Shown here: positions 1 to 8,024 of the stretch, piece by piece | Layout: each line of letters starts with the position of its first letter | How positions within the stretch are numbered: position 1 is the first letter of the stretch | Assembly (NCBI GenBank): GCA_024400565.1 | Contig: JAKSMQ010000008.1 | Location: 1 to 63,071 of the forward strand | From: Bacteroidales bacterium | GTDB lineage: Bacteria; Bacteroidota; Bacteroidia; Bacteroidales; P3 | Length of the DNA stretch: 63,071 bases | Direction: 5' to 3' | The notes under the pieces: model-generated | Told to the model about the DNA's origin: nothing | Databases searched by the model: none | The model's input: the letters and a program-made list of their open reading frames with translations, nothing else | Translations under genes and position numbers: made by a program

Positions 1-235
1 ATCTGTGATTAAATATTAGGTGGTTGGAAGGCTCCTATTTATCGGGGGCTGATTACTGATAATCTGGTAATCGGATGTTCTGAATCTCGGAAGCGCTTTT
101 CCCCCTTAATAATGAAAAATAGATTGGAGAGGTGAAGCCGTTACGAAATTAGCGTATATTTTTTCAGGAAGCCAATACGACCAATATAGAACCTGCTAAG
201 TGATGAACTTGTATCCTCCGGACTTGAGTGCGCAC

Positions 236-967
236 TTAGAGTGACCAACGTTTGCAGAAATAGATAATCATATCTACAAACTCAGGGTAGTCAGATTTGT
301 TGGTATTGAGGTTCTGCACCATTGTGTTGATACGATGCTTATCCATAGCCCCTACCATGAGCAAGGTGTCATCGATAACGCTCTTACGCATGTGTACAAG
401 TGTGTCGAGATTGAGATTCAAGACAGAAATGTACTCCACGGCTATCTGCTGTTCTAGTGTAAGTTGATCGGTTGCTGGTATTTCCCTTGTGCTTGTCCAA
501 GGGCCTACAGGAAGGATTTCTCCGTTGACATTATACTTGAAGTAATCAGAACAATTGTGCTGACGCAGAAGATTAATATTGATCTGCGTATTGTGCTTGT
601 GCTCGCCACAATGCTGCAAGCGTTTTTCCAAACCCTTGCTCCGGTTGCAACATGCATAGAGGTTTTCGTAATCGAGTTGGAGGGGAATGTTGGTATCTTC
701 TGGGTAGAAGTGCTCATTGTGTGAACCTGTGGCATTATCTCCGTTGTGTTGGAGTATGCGTTGCTGACAATAGCAACATATACGGCCTTGTTCGTGTCGT
801 AACTGGTGGTTCAGAATCTTCTTAACGGATTCGTTCTGGCCTTCTGCATTGACAATACTACCCAGGTTGTCGTATTTTTCATCCAACCCCTCTCTTCTCA
901 TCCATCCCCGTTGATCTTCAAGTAATTGTCGTGCCGGTGAGGTTAGAGGTTTATCTATGTATCTCAT
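236..967 (-). CDS. ptuB: PtuB-like HNH endonuclease (TIGR02646-type)
   Basis: Predicted HNH nuclease of 243 aa, the effector of a Septu-type anti-phage pair. Visible motifs are a CCYC zinc knuckle at residues 64-67, an HNEHFYPE block at 83-90 and ENLYACCNRSKG at 101-112, which match the order of the TIGR02646/PtuB HNH family. The gene starts at an ATG that overlaps the TGA of the upstream ATPase gene (ATGA), so the two are probably co-translated. In known Septu systems PtuA and PtuB form a complex that cleaves nucleic acid. The family assignment is from motifs; the defence role is inferred from family and neighbour. Confidence 0.82.
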   Translation of the reverse strand: MRYIDKPLTSPARQLLEDQRGWMRREGLDEKYDNLGSIVNAEGQNESVKKILNHQLRHEQGRICCYCQQRILQHNGDNATGSHNEHFYPEDTNIPLQLDYENLYACCNRSKGLEKRLQHCGEHKHNTQININLLRQHNCSDYFKYNVNGEILPVGPWTSTREIPATDQLTLEQQIAVEYISVLNLNLDTLVHMRKSVIDDTLLMVGAMDKHRINTMVQNLNTNKSDYPEFVDMIIYFCKRWSL

Positions 968-2223
968 GATTGCGCTGCCTTAAAGAGTCTCAACATGATA
1001 TCTGTTCTGCGAAGTTCGTCATGATCTTTGCCAAGGTGTTTTTCCAAGTCTTGACGCATTTGTAAAGCCTGTGGTGTCTCACCTTCTCCTCGTTCAATCA
1101 AGAGACGGTACTCTGCCAAGGCGTTATCAAGATCTTGTGATCCAATAGGCGACCCCATGGCCTTGAGAATCTGGTCTGTTTTTTGACCATACTGATTGGG
1201 GAAATCATATACCTGTTGGTCGGCAATACTGAAAATTTTTCCTTCCTTAACGGAACTGATGACCAAAGGTGCGTGCGTGCTCATAACAAATTGTATTTGT
1301 TTAAACACTTTTGCCAGATCATTTACGATATGTAGTTGCCACTCTGGATGCAGATGAAGATCTATCTCATCAATCAGTACTACTCCAGGTGTAAGTTCGG
1401 CTGCATTCTCACCGAGATAAGGATTGAGAAGATAGCAACGAAGGGCGAGTTCCATGGCAAGAGACAGTACGCTACGGACTCCATCAGAGAGTGCATTGTA
1501 AGGCATCTGCTCACCATTGTCGAGCTTAATGATAAGACGATCCTGTTTGATGTTATGCTGCAGTTCCTTACAATTTGGAACGCACTGGCGTATTACATCA
1601 TAGACAAGTTTTAGAATTAGAGACGGCTTACCTTCTTGGATTTCTGCATACGTTTCCGTACGAATGATATTGAGGAAGAACCAGCTGTTGGACATTGCGT
1701 CCAATGCATTATAATAGCCACGGAGACGACTACCATCGGCTTCGAGTCCTGTATTTTTTTTCTCCTTTTTGTATCTATCGGTTGAATAGTAGGCAATGAG
1801 CGGAATAGTTTCATTCTCGCTATTGCGGATAATCTCCTGTATTCGAGATGAAAGGGCTTTTACTTCTTTAGGTTTGCTAAATTTGGTTTTTCCGCCTTTT
1901 TTTTCTAACCAACGATCCCAAGTAGCGGTTTGGCTCTGAGCAAGATGAGCGTCCAAGTCCATTGTTCCACAAATTTTTGTATCAAACTGGGACTCGAGGT
2001 TATGAAGTCTGACGTCATCTTCGGTAATGGCAGGCATCGTTATTTTATTCTCTACTTTGTCTATCTCACAATAGATACCGCCAAGAAAAATCCTGATTGC
2101 TTCGAGAACAGATGTCTTACCAGTACCATTGACACCTACCATTATATTAATGTGTGGATGTAGAACAAGTTTCGTAACTTCATAGCAGCGGAAATTCTTA
2201 ATGTCAACGTTCTTGATTCTCAT
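964..2223 (-). CDS. ptuA: PtuA-like AAA/ABC-type ATPase
   Basis: ATPase of 419 aa with an SMC/ABC-like layout: Walker A GVNGTGKTS at residues 30-38, a signature-like LSDGVRS at 245-251, Walker B VVLIDEID at 281-288 and an H-loop STHAP at 315-319. This is the AAA_15/AAA_21 type that pairs with TIGR02646 HNH nucleases in Septu and in some retron modules. It is the first gene of a two-gene unit with ptuB and overlaps it by 4 nt. No reverse transcriptase gene lies on its upstream side, so a plain Septu arrangement fits better than a retron. The insert between Walker A and the signature is long and may bind the nuclease (inference). Confidence 0.82.
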   Translation of the reverse strand: MRIKNVDIKNFRCYEVTKLVLHPHINIMVGVNGTGKTSVLEAIRIFLGGIYCEIDKVENKITMPAITEDDVRLHNLESQFDTKICGTMDLDAHLAQSQTATWDRWLEKKGGKTKFSKPKEVKALSSRIQEIIRNSENETIPLIAYYSTDRYKKEKKNTGLEADGSRLRGYYNALDAMSNSWFFLNIIRTETYAEIQEGKPSLILKLVYDVIRQCVPNCKELQHNIKQDRLIIKLDNGEQMPYNALSDGVRSVLSLAMELALRCYLLNPYLGENAAELTPGVVLIDEIDLHLHPEWQLHIVNDLAKVFKQIQFVMSTHAPLVISSVKEGKIFSIADQQVYDFPNQYGQKTDQILKAMGSPIGSQDLDNALAEYRLLIERGEGETPQALQMRQDLEKHLGKDHDELRRTDIMLRLFKAAQS

Positions 2224-2397
2224 ATTTATTCTTTTTTAATGTATGCATTCATTATTGCTGGCCTGTTTTAAATGCATTGGTCTGTATGAGCTGCATGAAT
2301 GCATCATGTTTTGAATGGGTTCCAATACTGAGATCGGATGCAGAAAGGACTTTAGTGATGTTTAAAAAATAACTTGGGACACATTAATATAGGAACC

Positions 2398-2713
2398 CAT
2401 ACGCATTTGAATTCTCCGGCTACGCCTATCGAGGCATTCACTGGATGCATAATGTTCTCCGGCTTCGCCTATCGGGACACTCACTGGGTGTCCCTTCATA
2501 TCCTTCAGAACGCTATCGAAAGCCACTGGCTTTTAGATTGTTTTCCGCTTTGCTTGCCCTGCTACATGTGTTTTCTCCGCTTTGCTTGCTCTGCTGCGCA
2601 ATCTCTTCGAGAACGCTATCGAAAGCCACAGGCTTTCTTATTGGTTCTCCGCTTTGCTTGCTCTGCTGCGCAATCTCTTCGAGAACGCTATCGAAAGCCA
2701 CAGGCTTTCTTCA
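2398..2713 (-). repeat. Cluster of REP-like palindromes
   Basis: Five short palindromes lie at about 2433-2447, 2474-2492, 2519-2534, 2621-2637 and 2693-2709. Read on the minus strand each is followed by CGATAGsC and then, at varying distance, by a GGAGAA box. Stem sequences differ but stay self-complementary. The last two sit in a 72-bp tandem duplication (2573-2639 and 2645-2711 look identical), and a partial third copy begins near 2541. Related units occur at 56971-57030 and 57364-57480. The block fills most of the gap between the two ATPase genes; I see no gene in it. Confidence 0.75.
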
Positions 2714-2775
2714 TCTCAACAATCTAAAGCAAAATCGTATCAACTTATTACTTAAACAGCACTAAACATCATATT

Positions 2776-3840
2776 TCATTTGTCCTGTGCAGCAATATAT
2801 GACTCAATAAAATCGGACGAGAACAAATCAAAATTCGACAATCCTGTCATGCGGAACTTCCAGAAGAGTTCCGAACTATTGCTATGGTTAATTGTTGAAA
2901 CCTTGCTAACCTTTCGACGAAGAACATGCCAATTATTAATATCAACTACATCCATCAAGAATGCATCGTTGGAACTGGCAATCAATTGCAATCCATTCTT
3001 CTTGCAGTCCTCAAAGACCATCTTGCCAAGGTTAATAGAGCGCCCATAGTCCAATCCTTCACCCAAATCATCAATAAGCATCATACTGATACGGTCACTA
3101 TGCTTTATGTACTCCAGGAAGGCAAGAATATAAACTGTACGCAACATTCCACTAGACAACTGAACGTCTACAAGTTGCTCAGATATTCCTTTTTCTTTTA
3201 CTTGCACCAGTTTCATGTCTGTACTGACTTTTATGGTTTGAATGCTTGTAAGATTATATCCAACCTCCTTGGCTCGTTTCAGTACATTCTTCTTATCCGT
3301 TTCTGACAATTTATCAACAATCTCATAGAAAGGAATAGGTGCAAATATTTTTGAAGGAATAATCGTTGTGAACGGATTGATGTCCGAACAAGATACAGAT
3401 ACAATGCCTTCTGCCCAAACCATCAGTTTCTCAATATCAGGGAACGAATTCTTGTCACGGCGAATCTGAACAATAAGTTTCTCTGCCGGAGGATTGATGG
3501 TCTGACCTTCATACGATGACATTGATTTAGTGCGTTTAATCAGAGTTCGACCACATACACTTAAGCTCTCTTTTTCTACAACACCATCCTTTACCTTGAA
3601 GCTATAAAGCATAGACCACTCAGCATCATTCTTGTCTAAGAATGACATCTCGGCGCTAAAATCACGACCTCCGAGAATAATTTGCTTCATCTGAAGAAAC
3701 GAAGCCTCATTCTGAATAGCATGTATAGTACGGGTTTTGCCAGTAGAATTTCTACCGACAACAAGGTTCACTGGATTCAAAGGTTTCAATCCCACCAATT
3801 CCCAATTTGCCTCTTTATAACTAAAAGCGGACAATAACAT
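2776..3840 (-). CDS. Lone AAA ATPase (AAA_21 type), possible defence gene
   Basis: ATPase of 354 aa with Walker A GRNSTGKT at residues 29-36, a signature-like LSSGMLR at 228-234 and Walker B MMLIDDLG at 253-260. This is the overall plan of SMC-like AAA_21 proteins such as the ATPase part of OLD-family nucleases. No TOPRIM or other nuclease domain is visible in the last 90 residues, and no partner gene touches it: the repeat block lies downstream and a gmd fragment upstream. The location beside ptuAB suggests a defence role, but the function is unknown. A partner may have been lost, or the C-terminal region may be an unrecognised effector. Confidence 0.7.
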   Translation of the reverse strand: MLLSAFSYKEANWELVGLKPLNPVNLVVGRNSTGKTRTIHAIQNEASFLQMKQIILGGRDFSAEMSFLDKNDAEWSMLYSFKVKDGVVEKESLSVCGRTLIKRTKSMSSYEGQTINPPAEKLIVQIRRDKNSFPDIEKLMVWAEGIVSVSCSDINPFTTIIPSKIFAPIPFYEIVDKLSETDKKNVLKRAKEVGYNLTSIQTIKVSTDMKLVQVKEKGISEQLVDVQLSSGMLRTVYILAFLEYIKHSDRISMMLIDDLGEGLDYGRSINLGKMVFEDCKKNGLQLIASSNDAFLMDVVDINNWHVLRRKVSKVSTINHSNSSELFWKFRMTGLSNFDLFSSDFIESYIAAQDK

Positions 3841-3913
3841 ATTATATACTAATTATGATGCTTAATTAGCGACTACTGCCGATTAATGATGATCGATTCG
3901 CGATTATTGATTG

Positions 3914-4051
3914 CTATTTCACTAGACCTTTCTCCAAATACTCTGCGAGGTTGGTTCGCATCACACCGGCGACATGATCGGCAGCTACTTTTTCCATATC
4001 GTGGCGAACCATAATCTCTACCAATCTCTCGAAACTGGTGGTTTGGGGTCC
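3914..4051 (-). pseudogene. Duplicated 3' end of gmd
   Basis: On the minus strand this stretch encodes a peptide nearly the same as the last about 45 residues of Gmd (shared tail [12 protein letters not shown] followed by a stop), including the TTSFE start of the matching part. The DNA differs from the intact gmd 3' end at many sites, mostly synonymous, so it comes from a diverged gmd allele rather than a recent copy. Similarity stops abruptly near 4051 at the start of a repeat (CCTTCGACAGGCTCAGG). It marks the edge of the defence island. Confidence 0.85.
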
Positions 4052-4115
4052 TTCGACAGGCTCAGGAACCGAAGTTACTGAGAATGGCGATGGACGGTTG
4101 GTGAGCTTGTCGAAC
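4051..4115. repeat. Inverted repeat, CTTCGACAGGCTCA family
   Basis: TTCGACAGGCTCA near 4053-4066 is matched in inverse by TGAGCTTGTCGAA near 4097-4109, giving a hairpin of about 60 nt with one mismatch in the stem. A second copy of the left half, with changes, lies at 4450-4472 in the same orientation, so the GIY-YIG gene sits between direct copies. From memory, this repeat type is common in Bacteroidetes genomes. Confidence 0.7.
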
Positions 4116-4126
4116 CACCAGCCAAG

Positions 4127-4441
4127 TTACTTTGATTTGCTTAATTGAACTAATAATTCAATATTGCCTTTGATCAATGCTTCCTTCTTAGCACGAGTCC
4201 ACTTTTTAACCTGTTGTTCTCGATTAAAGGCTTGCTGAATTGTAGGGAATTCCTCTTTATATACTAACTTAATGGGTAAATGTAGTTTTGTGAAATACGA
4301 GCCTCTACGAACTTGTAGGTAATCTGCAACTTGAGCACCTTGATGCTGCATAAGGCGTAATTCCAAATCGGAAGTGCTGCCAACGTAATATTGACCGTTG
4401 GCACACTCCAGAATATACATATATCCTTTCTTATTATACAT
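4127..4441 (-). CDS. Small GIY-YIG nuclease family protein
   Basis: Protein of 104 aa consisting of little more than a GIY-YIG domain of the UPF0213/YhbQ type: GYMYILE at residues 6-12, YYVGSTSD at 18-25, and a later NREQQVKKW segment that carries the usual Glu. The gene lies between a fragment of a gmd 3' end and the intact gmd, flanked on both sides by copies of the CTTCGACAGGCTCAGGAACCG repeat. That context fits a small selfish or repeat-associated nuclease rather than part of the GDP-fucose operon. The substrate is not known. Confidence 0.85.
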   Translation of the reverse strand: MYNKKGYMYILECANGQYYVGSTSDLELRLMQHQGAQVADYLQVRRGSYFTKLHLPIKLVYKEEFPTIQQAFNREQQVKKWTRAKKEALIKGNIELLVQLSKSK

Positions 4442-4449
4442 TTACTTGA

Positions 4450-4472
4450 TATCCTTCGATAAACTCAGGAAC
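4450..4472 (+). repeat. Second copy of CTTCGA...CTCAGGAACCG repeat
   Basis: Direct-orientation copy of the repeat at 4050-4072, differing in the middle (ATAAA for ACAGG). It lies between the start of the GIY-YIG gene and the gmd stop codon. Confidence 0.65.
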
Positions 4473-4481
4473 CGCCTTGTG

Positions 4482-5579
4482 TTATTTCACAAGGCCTTTC
4501 TCTAAATACTCAGCCAAATTTGTTCGCATTACACCAGCCACATGGTCTGCTGCAACTTTTTCCATATCATGTTTTACCATGATTTGAACAAGTTGCTCAA
4601 ACGATGTTGTTTGGGGATTCCAACCCAGTTCGGTCTTGGCCTTAGTGGGATCGCCCCAGAGGTTGACAACGTCCGTCGGACGATAGAAGTCCTCAGAAAC
4701 AGCAACGACAACCTTGCCGGTCCTGACATCAATACCTTTTTCGTTAACTCCTTCTCCTTCCCACTTCAGGTTTATGCCAGCATAGTGAAATGCGAGCGTA
4801 GCAAATTCTCTGACCGTATGCTGAACGCCTGTAGCGATAACATAATCTTCGGGTTTGTCGTGCTGGAGTATGAGCCACATACACTCGACATAGTCTTTGG
4901 CATATCCCCAGTCGCGCTTGGAATCGAGATTACCCAAATAAAGACAATCCTGCTTGCCTTGCGCAATTCGTGCTGCTGCCAAAGTTATCTTGCGAGTCAC
5001 GAAGGTCTCGCCTCTGCGTTCACTCTCATGATTGAAGAGGATTCCCGAGCAGCAGAACATGTCGTACGCCTCACGATATTCCTTTACAACCCAAAAGCCG
5101 TAAAGTTTAGCCACAGCATAGGGGCTATAGGGATGAAATGGCGTTTTTTCGTTCTGAGGAACTTCCTCAACCTTTCCATAGAGTTCTGATGTTGATGCCT
5201 GATATATCTTGCAGGTCTTTTCCAAATGGTTGGTTCGGACAGCTTCCAATACACGGAGCACGCCAACAGCATCTACGTCAGCAGTATATTCCGGCGCATC
5301 GAAACTTACCTGCACATGAGACTGGGCGGCAAGGTTGTAAATTTCTGTCGGTCTTACCTCGCCTACGAGCTTGACAAGAGACATTGAATCGCCCATATCA
5401 GCATAATGCAGATGAAAATCGGGCTTGCCTTCAAGGTGTGCGATTCGCTCACGATAGTCTACCGAACTTCTTCGGATAATACCATGAACGTCGTATCCTT
5501 TGGAGAGGAGGAATTCACTCAGATAAGAACCATCCTGCCCAGCGACGCCAGTTATGAGTGCTATGTTCTTTTCCATCAT
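4482..5579 (-). CDS. gmd: GDP-mannose 4,6-dehydratase
   Basis: Converts GDP-D-mannose to GDP-4-dehydro-6-deoxy-D-mannose, the first step of GDP-L-fucose synthesis in the cytosol. The 365-aa protein has the extended SDR nucleotide-binding motif [10 protein letters not shown] at residues 11-20, the [11 protein letters not shown] block near 125-135 and the catalytic YSPYAVAK (Tyr154, Lys158). Length and motifs are normal for Gmd. The start codon overlaps the fcl stop codon by one base, so it is translated after fcl in the rhaM-fcl-gmd unit. A second ATG directly follows the first. Confidence 0.96.
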   Translation of the reverse strand: MMEKNIALITGVAGQDGSYLSEFLLSKGYDVHGIIRRSSVDYRERIAHLEGKPDFHLHYADMGDSMSLVKLVGEVRPTEIYNLAAQSHVQVSFDAPEYTADVDAVGVLRVLEAVRTNHLEKTCKIYQASTSELYGKVEEVPQNEKTPFHPYSPYAVAKLYGFWVVKEYREAYDMFCCSGILFNHESERRGETFVTRKITLAAARIAQGKQDCLYLGNLDSKRDWGYAKDYVECMWLILQHDKPEDYVIATGVQHTVREFATLAFHYAGINLKWEGEGVNEKGIDVRTGKVVVAVSEDFYRPTDVVNLWGDPTKAKTELGWNPQTTSFEQLVQIMVKHDMEKVAADHVAGVMRTNLAEYLEKGLVK

Positions 5580-6520
5580 TACCGTTCTGCTCTAATAGGG
5601 TTGTTCAAAAAGTCGTTATATGCCAATCGGATGCCGTCTTCCAATTCAGTTTTGTAGGTCCATCCCAATGCTGTAGCCTTGCTCACATCGAGAAGTTTGC
5701 GGGGTGTGCCGTTGGGACGGGTTGTATCCCACTTTATTTCTCCTTCGTAGCCAACAACGCCGGCTACCAGTCTGGTCAGGTCCTTGATAGAGACCTCTTT
5801 GCCTGTTCCGGCATTTACGGTCTCGCTACCCGAATAGTTGTTCATCAAGAACACGCAGAGGTTGGCAAGGTCATCAACATACAGGAACTCCCGTAACGGA
5901 CTTCCATCGCCCCAGCAGGTCACTTCTTTCAGTCCGGACACCTTTGCCTCATGGAACCGGCGAATCAAGGCAGGCAACACGTGAGAGTGTTCGGGATGGT
6001 AGTTGTCGTTAGGGCCATAGAGATTGGTCGGCATTACCGAAATAAAGTCGGTACCATATTGTCTGTTGAGGTACTCGCAATATTTCAAACCCGAAATCTT
6101 TGCCAAAGCATATGCCTCATTTGTCTTCTCGAGTTCAGAAGTGAGCAGGCAACTCTCCGTCATGGGCTGTGGAGCCATACGGGGATAGATACAGCTGGAG
6201 CCGAGGAACTCAAGTTTCTTGCATCCGTTCTTCCATGCTGAATGGATGACGTTCATCTCGAGAATCATGTTCTCGTACATGAAATCTGCCAAAGCGTTCT
6301 GGTTGGCGATGATACCTCCAACTTTGGCGGCTGCCAGGAATACATACTCGGGTCTTTCGGCTGCAAAGAAAGCTTCCACCTGTTCCTGTCGGGTAAGGTC
6401 GAGCTCGTTGTGGGTACGGACTATGATGTTGGAATAGCCTTGACGCTGCAACTCTCTAACTATGGCACTTCCTACCATGCCTCTATGTCCGGCAACAAAT
6501 ATCTTTGAATCCGCATTCAT
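5579..6520 (-). CDS. fcl: GDP-L-fucose synthase
   Basis: NADPH-dependent epimerase/reductase that completes GDP-L-fucose synthesis from the Gmd product. It has [10 protein letters not shown] at residues 11-20, the [13 protein letters not shown] block typical of WcaG/Fcl, and YALAKISG with the catalytic Tyr/Lys. I place the start at the Met that begins [11 protein letters not shown] (6520), which leaves a short gap after the rhaM stop; an upstream start at 6550 would overlap rhaM. It overlaps gmd by one base. Confidence 0.95.
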   Translation of the reverse strand: MNADSKIFVAGHRGMVGSAIVRELQRQGYSNIIVRTHNELDLTRQEQVEAFFAAERPEYVFLAAAKVGGIIANQNALADFMYENMILEMNVIHSAWKNGCKKLEFLGSSCIYPRMAPQPMTESCLLTSELEKTNEAYALAKISGLKYCEYLNRQYGTDFISVMPTNLYGPNDNYHPEHSHVLPALIRRFHEAKVSGLKEVTCWGDGSPLREFLYVDDLANLCVFLMNNYSGSETVNAGTGKEVSIKDLTRLVAGVVGYEGEIKWDTTRPNGTPRKLLDVSKATALGWTYKTELEDGIRLAYNDFLNNPIRAER

Positions 6521-6527
6521 GTTCCCG

Positions 6528-6869
6528 TCAATTTTTCTGTTCCGAGTCAAATATCTTTCCCATCAGCTGCCATTTCTCGGCTGAAGTGGCGTTGGGGTCG
6601 CAGCCCTGGAACTGACTTACGTAGGCTTCCCATTCGGCCTGTCGCGGGAGAGTGGCCAGACGGGCCATGTCGCGGTCCCACTCAAATTCGTCGATGGTGT
6701 CGACAATCATGAAAAGGACATTGCCCTTGGCATAGATCTGCATCGACAGGATGCCCACCTGATGCTGCCCTTCTATAATCTCGGGCCACACGTGGCTATG
6801 AACCTCTATGTATTTCTCGACCAGCTGCGGGTCGTCCTTGAGTGTAAGGGTTTGGCAAAATCTTTTCAA
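6528..6869 (-). CDS. rhaM: L-rhamnose mutarotase family protein
   Basis: Protein of 113 aa resembling RhaM (COG3254): MKRFCQTLTLKDDP at the start, then HSHVWPEI near residue 24 with the conserved His, and a late CDPNATSAEKWQLM segment. RhaM interconverts alpha and beta anomers of L-rhamnose. Here it is the first gene of a GDP-L-fucose operon with no rhamnose genes nearby, so it may act on fucose or another 6-deoxyhexose (inference). It is read from the promoter at 7159-7190 through a leader of about 280 nt. Confidence 0.82.
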   Translation of the reverse strand: MKRFCQTLTLKDDPQLVEKYIEVHSHVWPEIIEGQHQVGILSMQIYAKGNVLFMIVDTIDEFEWDRDMARLATLPRQAEWEAYVSQFQGCDPNATSAEKWQLMGKIFDSEQKN

Positions 6870-7158
6870 AACCGGGGAATGAAATTAAAACAGGCGCGAT
6901 ACTCACGCGTAATATAATTACACCAAAACTGTACTATGAAAAATTCTTCTCTTCCCCGCGGGTTGGGCGCAGGTGAATCAACGAGGCGTTGATAGACTGA
7001 GAAGACTTGTACATTGCTGCGACAGGAGCACTTCACAGTGGAGTATATGTTGAGGAAATAAGGCCGTTCCTGATTTCCTCCTATTTGTCAAAATTTGCTG
7101 GAAAAATCCAGCCCTCCAGATAAACTTTACGCAGGTGCTTATTATTTGTTTATCACAT

Positions 7159-7190
7159 GCAAAAATAATAAATATATATTAATCTACAAA
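7159..7190 (-). promoter_or_regulatory. Promoter for rhaM-fcl-gmd
   Basis: On the minus strand TTTG is followed by 19 nt and then TATTTTTGC (7159-7167), a full match to the Bacteroidetes primary-sigma consensus. Transcription would start near 7152, leaving a leader of about 280 nt before rhaM. The leader contains a CTGGATTTTTCCAG hairpin near 7100, but I recognise no known riboswitch. Confidence 0.8.
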
Positions 7191-7329
7191 ATAAAATTCA
7201 TCGATGCTTGAGAGGGCTTCTTTTAAGAACTTGAACCATAACGATTTACGAAAGCGATAAAATTTACGAAGAAATAGTCTTTGCGGCCAGTTTTGCACAA
7301 ATTTTAACATTCAAAATCACGATTTACAA

Positions 7330-7740
7330 CAAAATTCCCCTCAAGTCGGTCGGTAAAAAGCATGCAAACTGTACCCTCGTCCGGGGCCGTTCCGTGACGA
7401 GTTGCACGTTGGCGGAACAAGATTCCTGAGGAGGGCTGAAATGGGAGAATATCGGATGCTAGAGGGCGGGTAAGGCGCTCCGGCGAGAGCCCTTGAACAA
7501 TGAGCCGACAAATCCAGAACCGACCGTCTGAATATAGTGGTTGTATAGTGCCTGTAGACTGCATGTAGGGTGGTTCTAGCCCTGGGGGTAAAGAAACTGG
7601 ATGGGAGCACCTATAGGGAGACGGCCGGAGTCAAAAACCGGCCGAGTCGGTTGACGAGATTTAGGGCGAAATACGCCCGACAGGTAATGGATTATCCGAA
7701 CACGATCCTCATCAGACGGCCTGTTGTGTCCCCAATGGTA
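7330..7740. other. GC-rich noncoding stretch of unknown nature
   Basis: About 400 nt that is clearly richer in GC than the AT-rich DNA before it. It has no convincing reading frame on either strand and several short stems, for example GGCCGG/CCGGCC near 7622-7645 and GGGCG/CGCCC near 7666-7679. I compared it by eye with RNase P, tmRNA and SRP RNA landmarks and found no match. No promoter with good spacing is visible on either side. It could be an unknown structured RNA or a decayed gene. Confidence 0.3.
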
Positions 7741-7750
7741 GCATCAAGCG

Positions 7751-7857
7751 CCCAGATAAATCCCATTTTATTCCCGCTTTATTCCCACTTAATTCCCACC
7801 GAAATGTTAAAAAGTGGGAATTGAGTGGGAATTGAGTGGGAATTAAGTGGGAATTAA
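7751..7857. repeat. Inverted repeat with 11-bp tandem units
   Basis: Left arm: four consecutive units beginning TCCC at 11-bp spacing (TCCCATTTTAT, TCCCGCTTTAT, TCCCACTTAAT, TCCCACC). Right arm: four units of the form GTGGGAATTRA at the same spacing, starting near 7814. The arms are complementary around a loop of about 13 nt (GAAATGTTAAAAA). The element is noncoding and lies 3' of the lipoprotein gene, beyond its terminator. Confidence 0.85.
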
Positions 7858-7970
7858 AGGCTCGCTAGGTCGAAGGATAGTGGGTGCTTGATGGAGTCAT
7901 TATAGGGGGGAATGAGACCCACCGGAATGATAAAGAAAGGCCGCCCCTACCCTCTTGGGAGAGAATAAAA

Positions 7971-8001
7971 AAACGTTTCCCCCAAGTGAGGGAAACGTCA
8001 T
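7971..8001 (-). terminator. Rho-independent terminator of the lipoprotein gene
   Basis: On the minus strand ACGTTTCCC pairs with GGGAAACGT around a short loop and is followed by a run of seven T. It lies 24 nt after the stop of the gene at 8025-8510. Confidence 0.88.
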
Positions 8002-8024
8002 AGATAATAAACTAGGAATCAGCC

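Noticed and set aside
41..75. GGGGCTGATT near the window start, resembling a tmRNA 5' end
   Set aside because: The following bases do not match tmRNA and no tag frame or tRNA-like 3' half is present.
236..2223. Retron with PtuAB effectors
   Set aside because: No reverse transcriptase or msr-msd-like RNA next to ptuA inside the window; the sequence before base 1 cannot be judged.
7304..7564. Small minus-strand frames in the GC-rich stretch
   Set aside because: Two overlapping frames with unrelated composition, no start signal and no known family.
7330..7740. RNase P RNA as identity of the GC-rich stretch
   Set aside because: The conserved GAGGAAAGTCC-type and partner blocks are absent on both strands.
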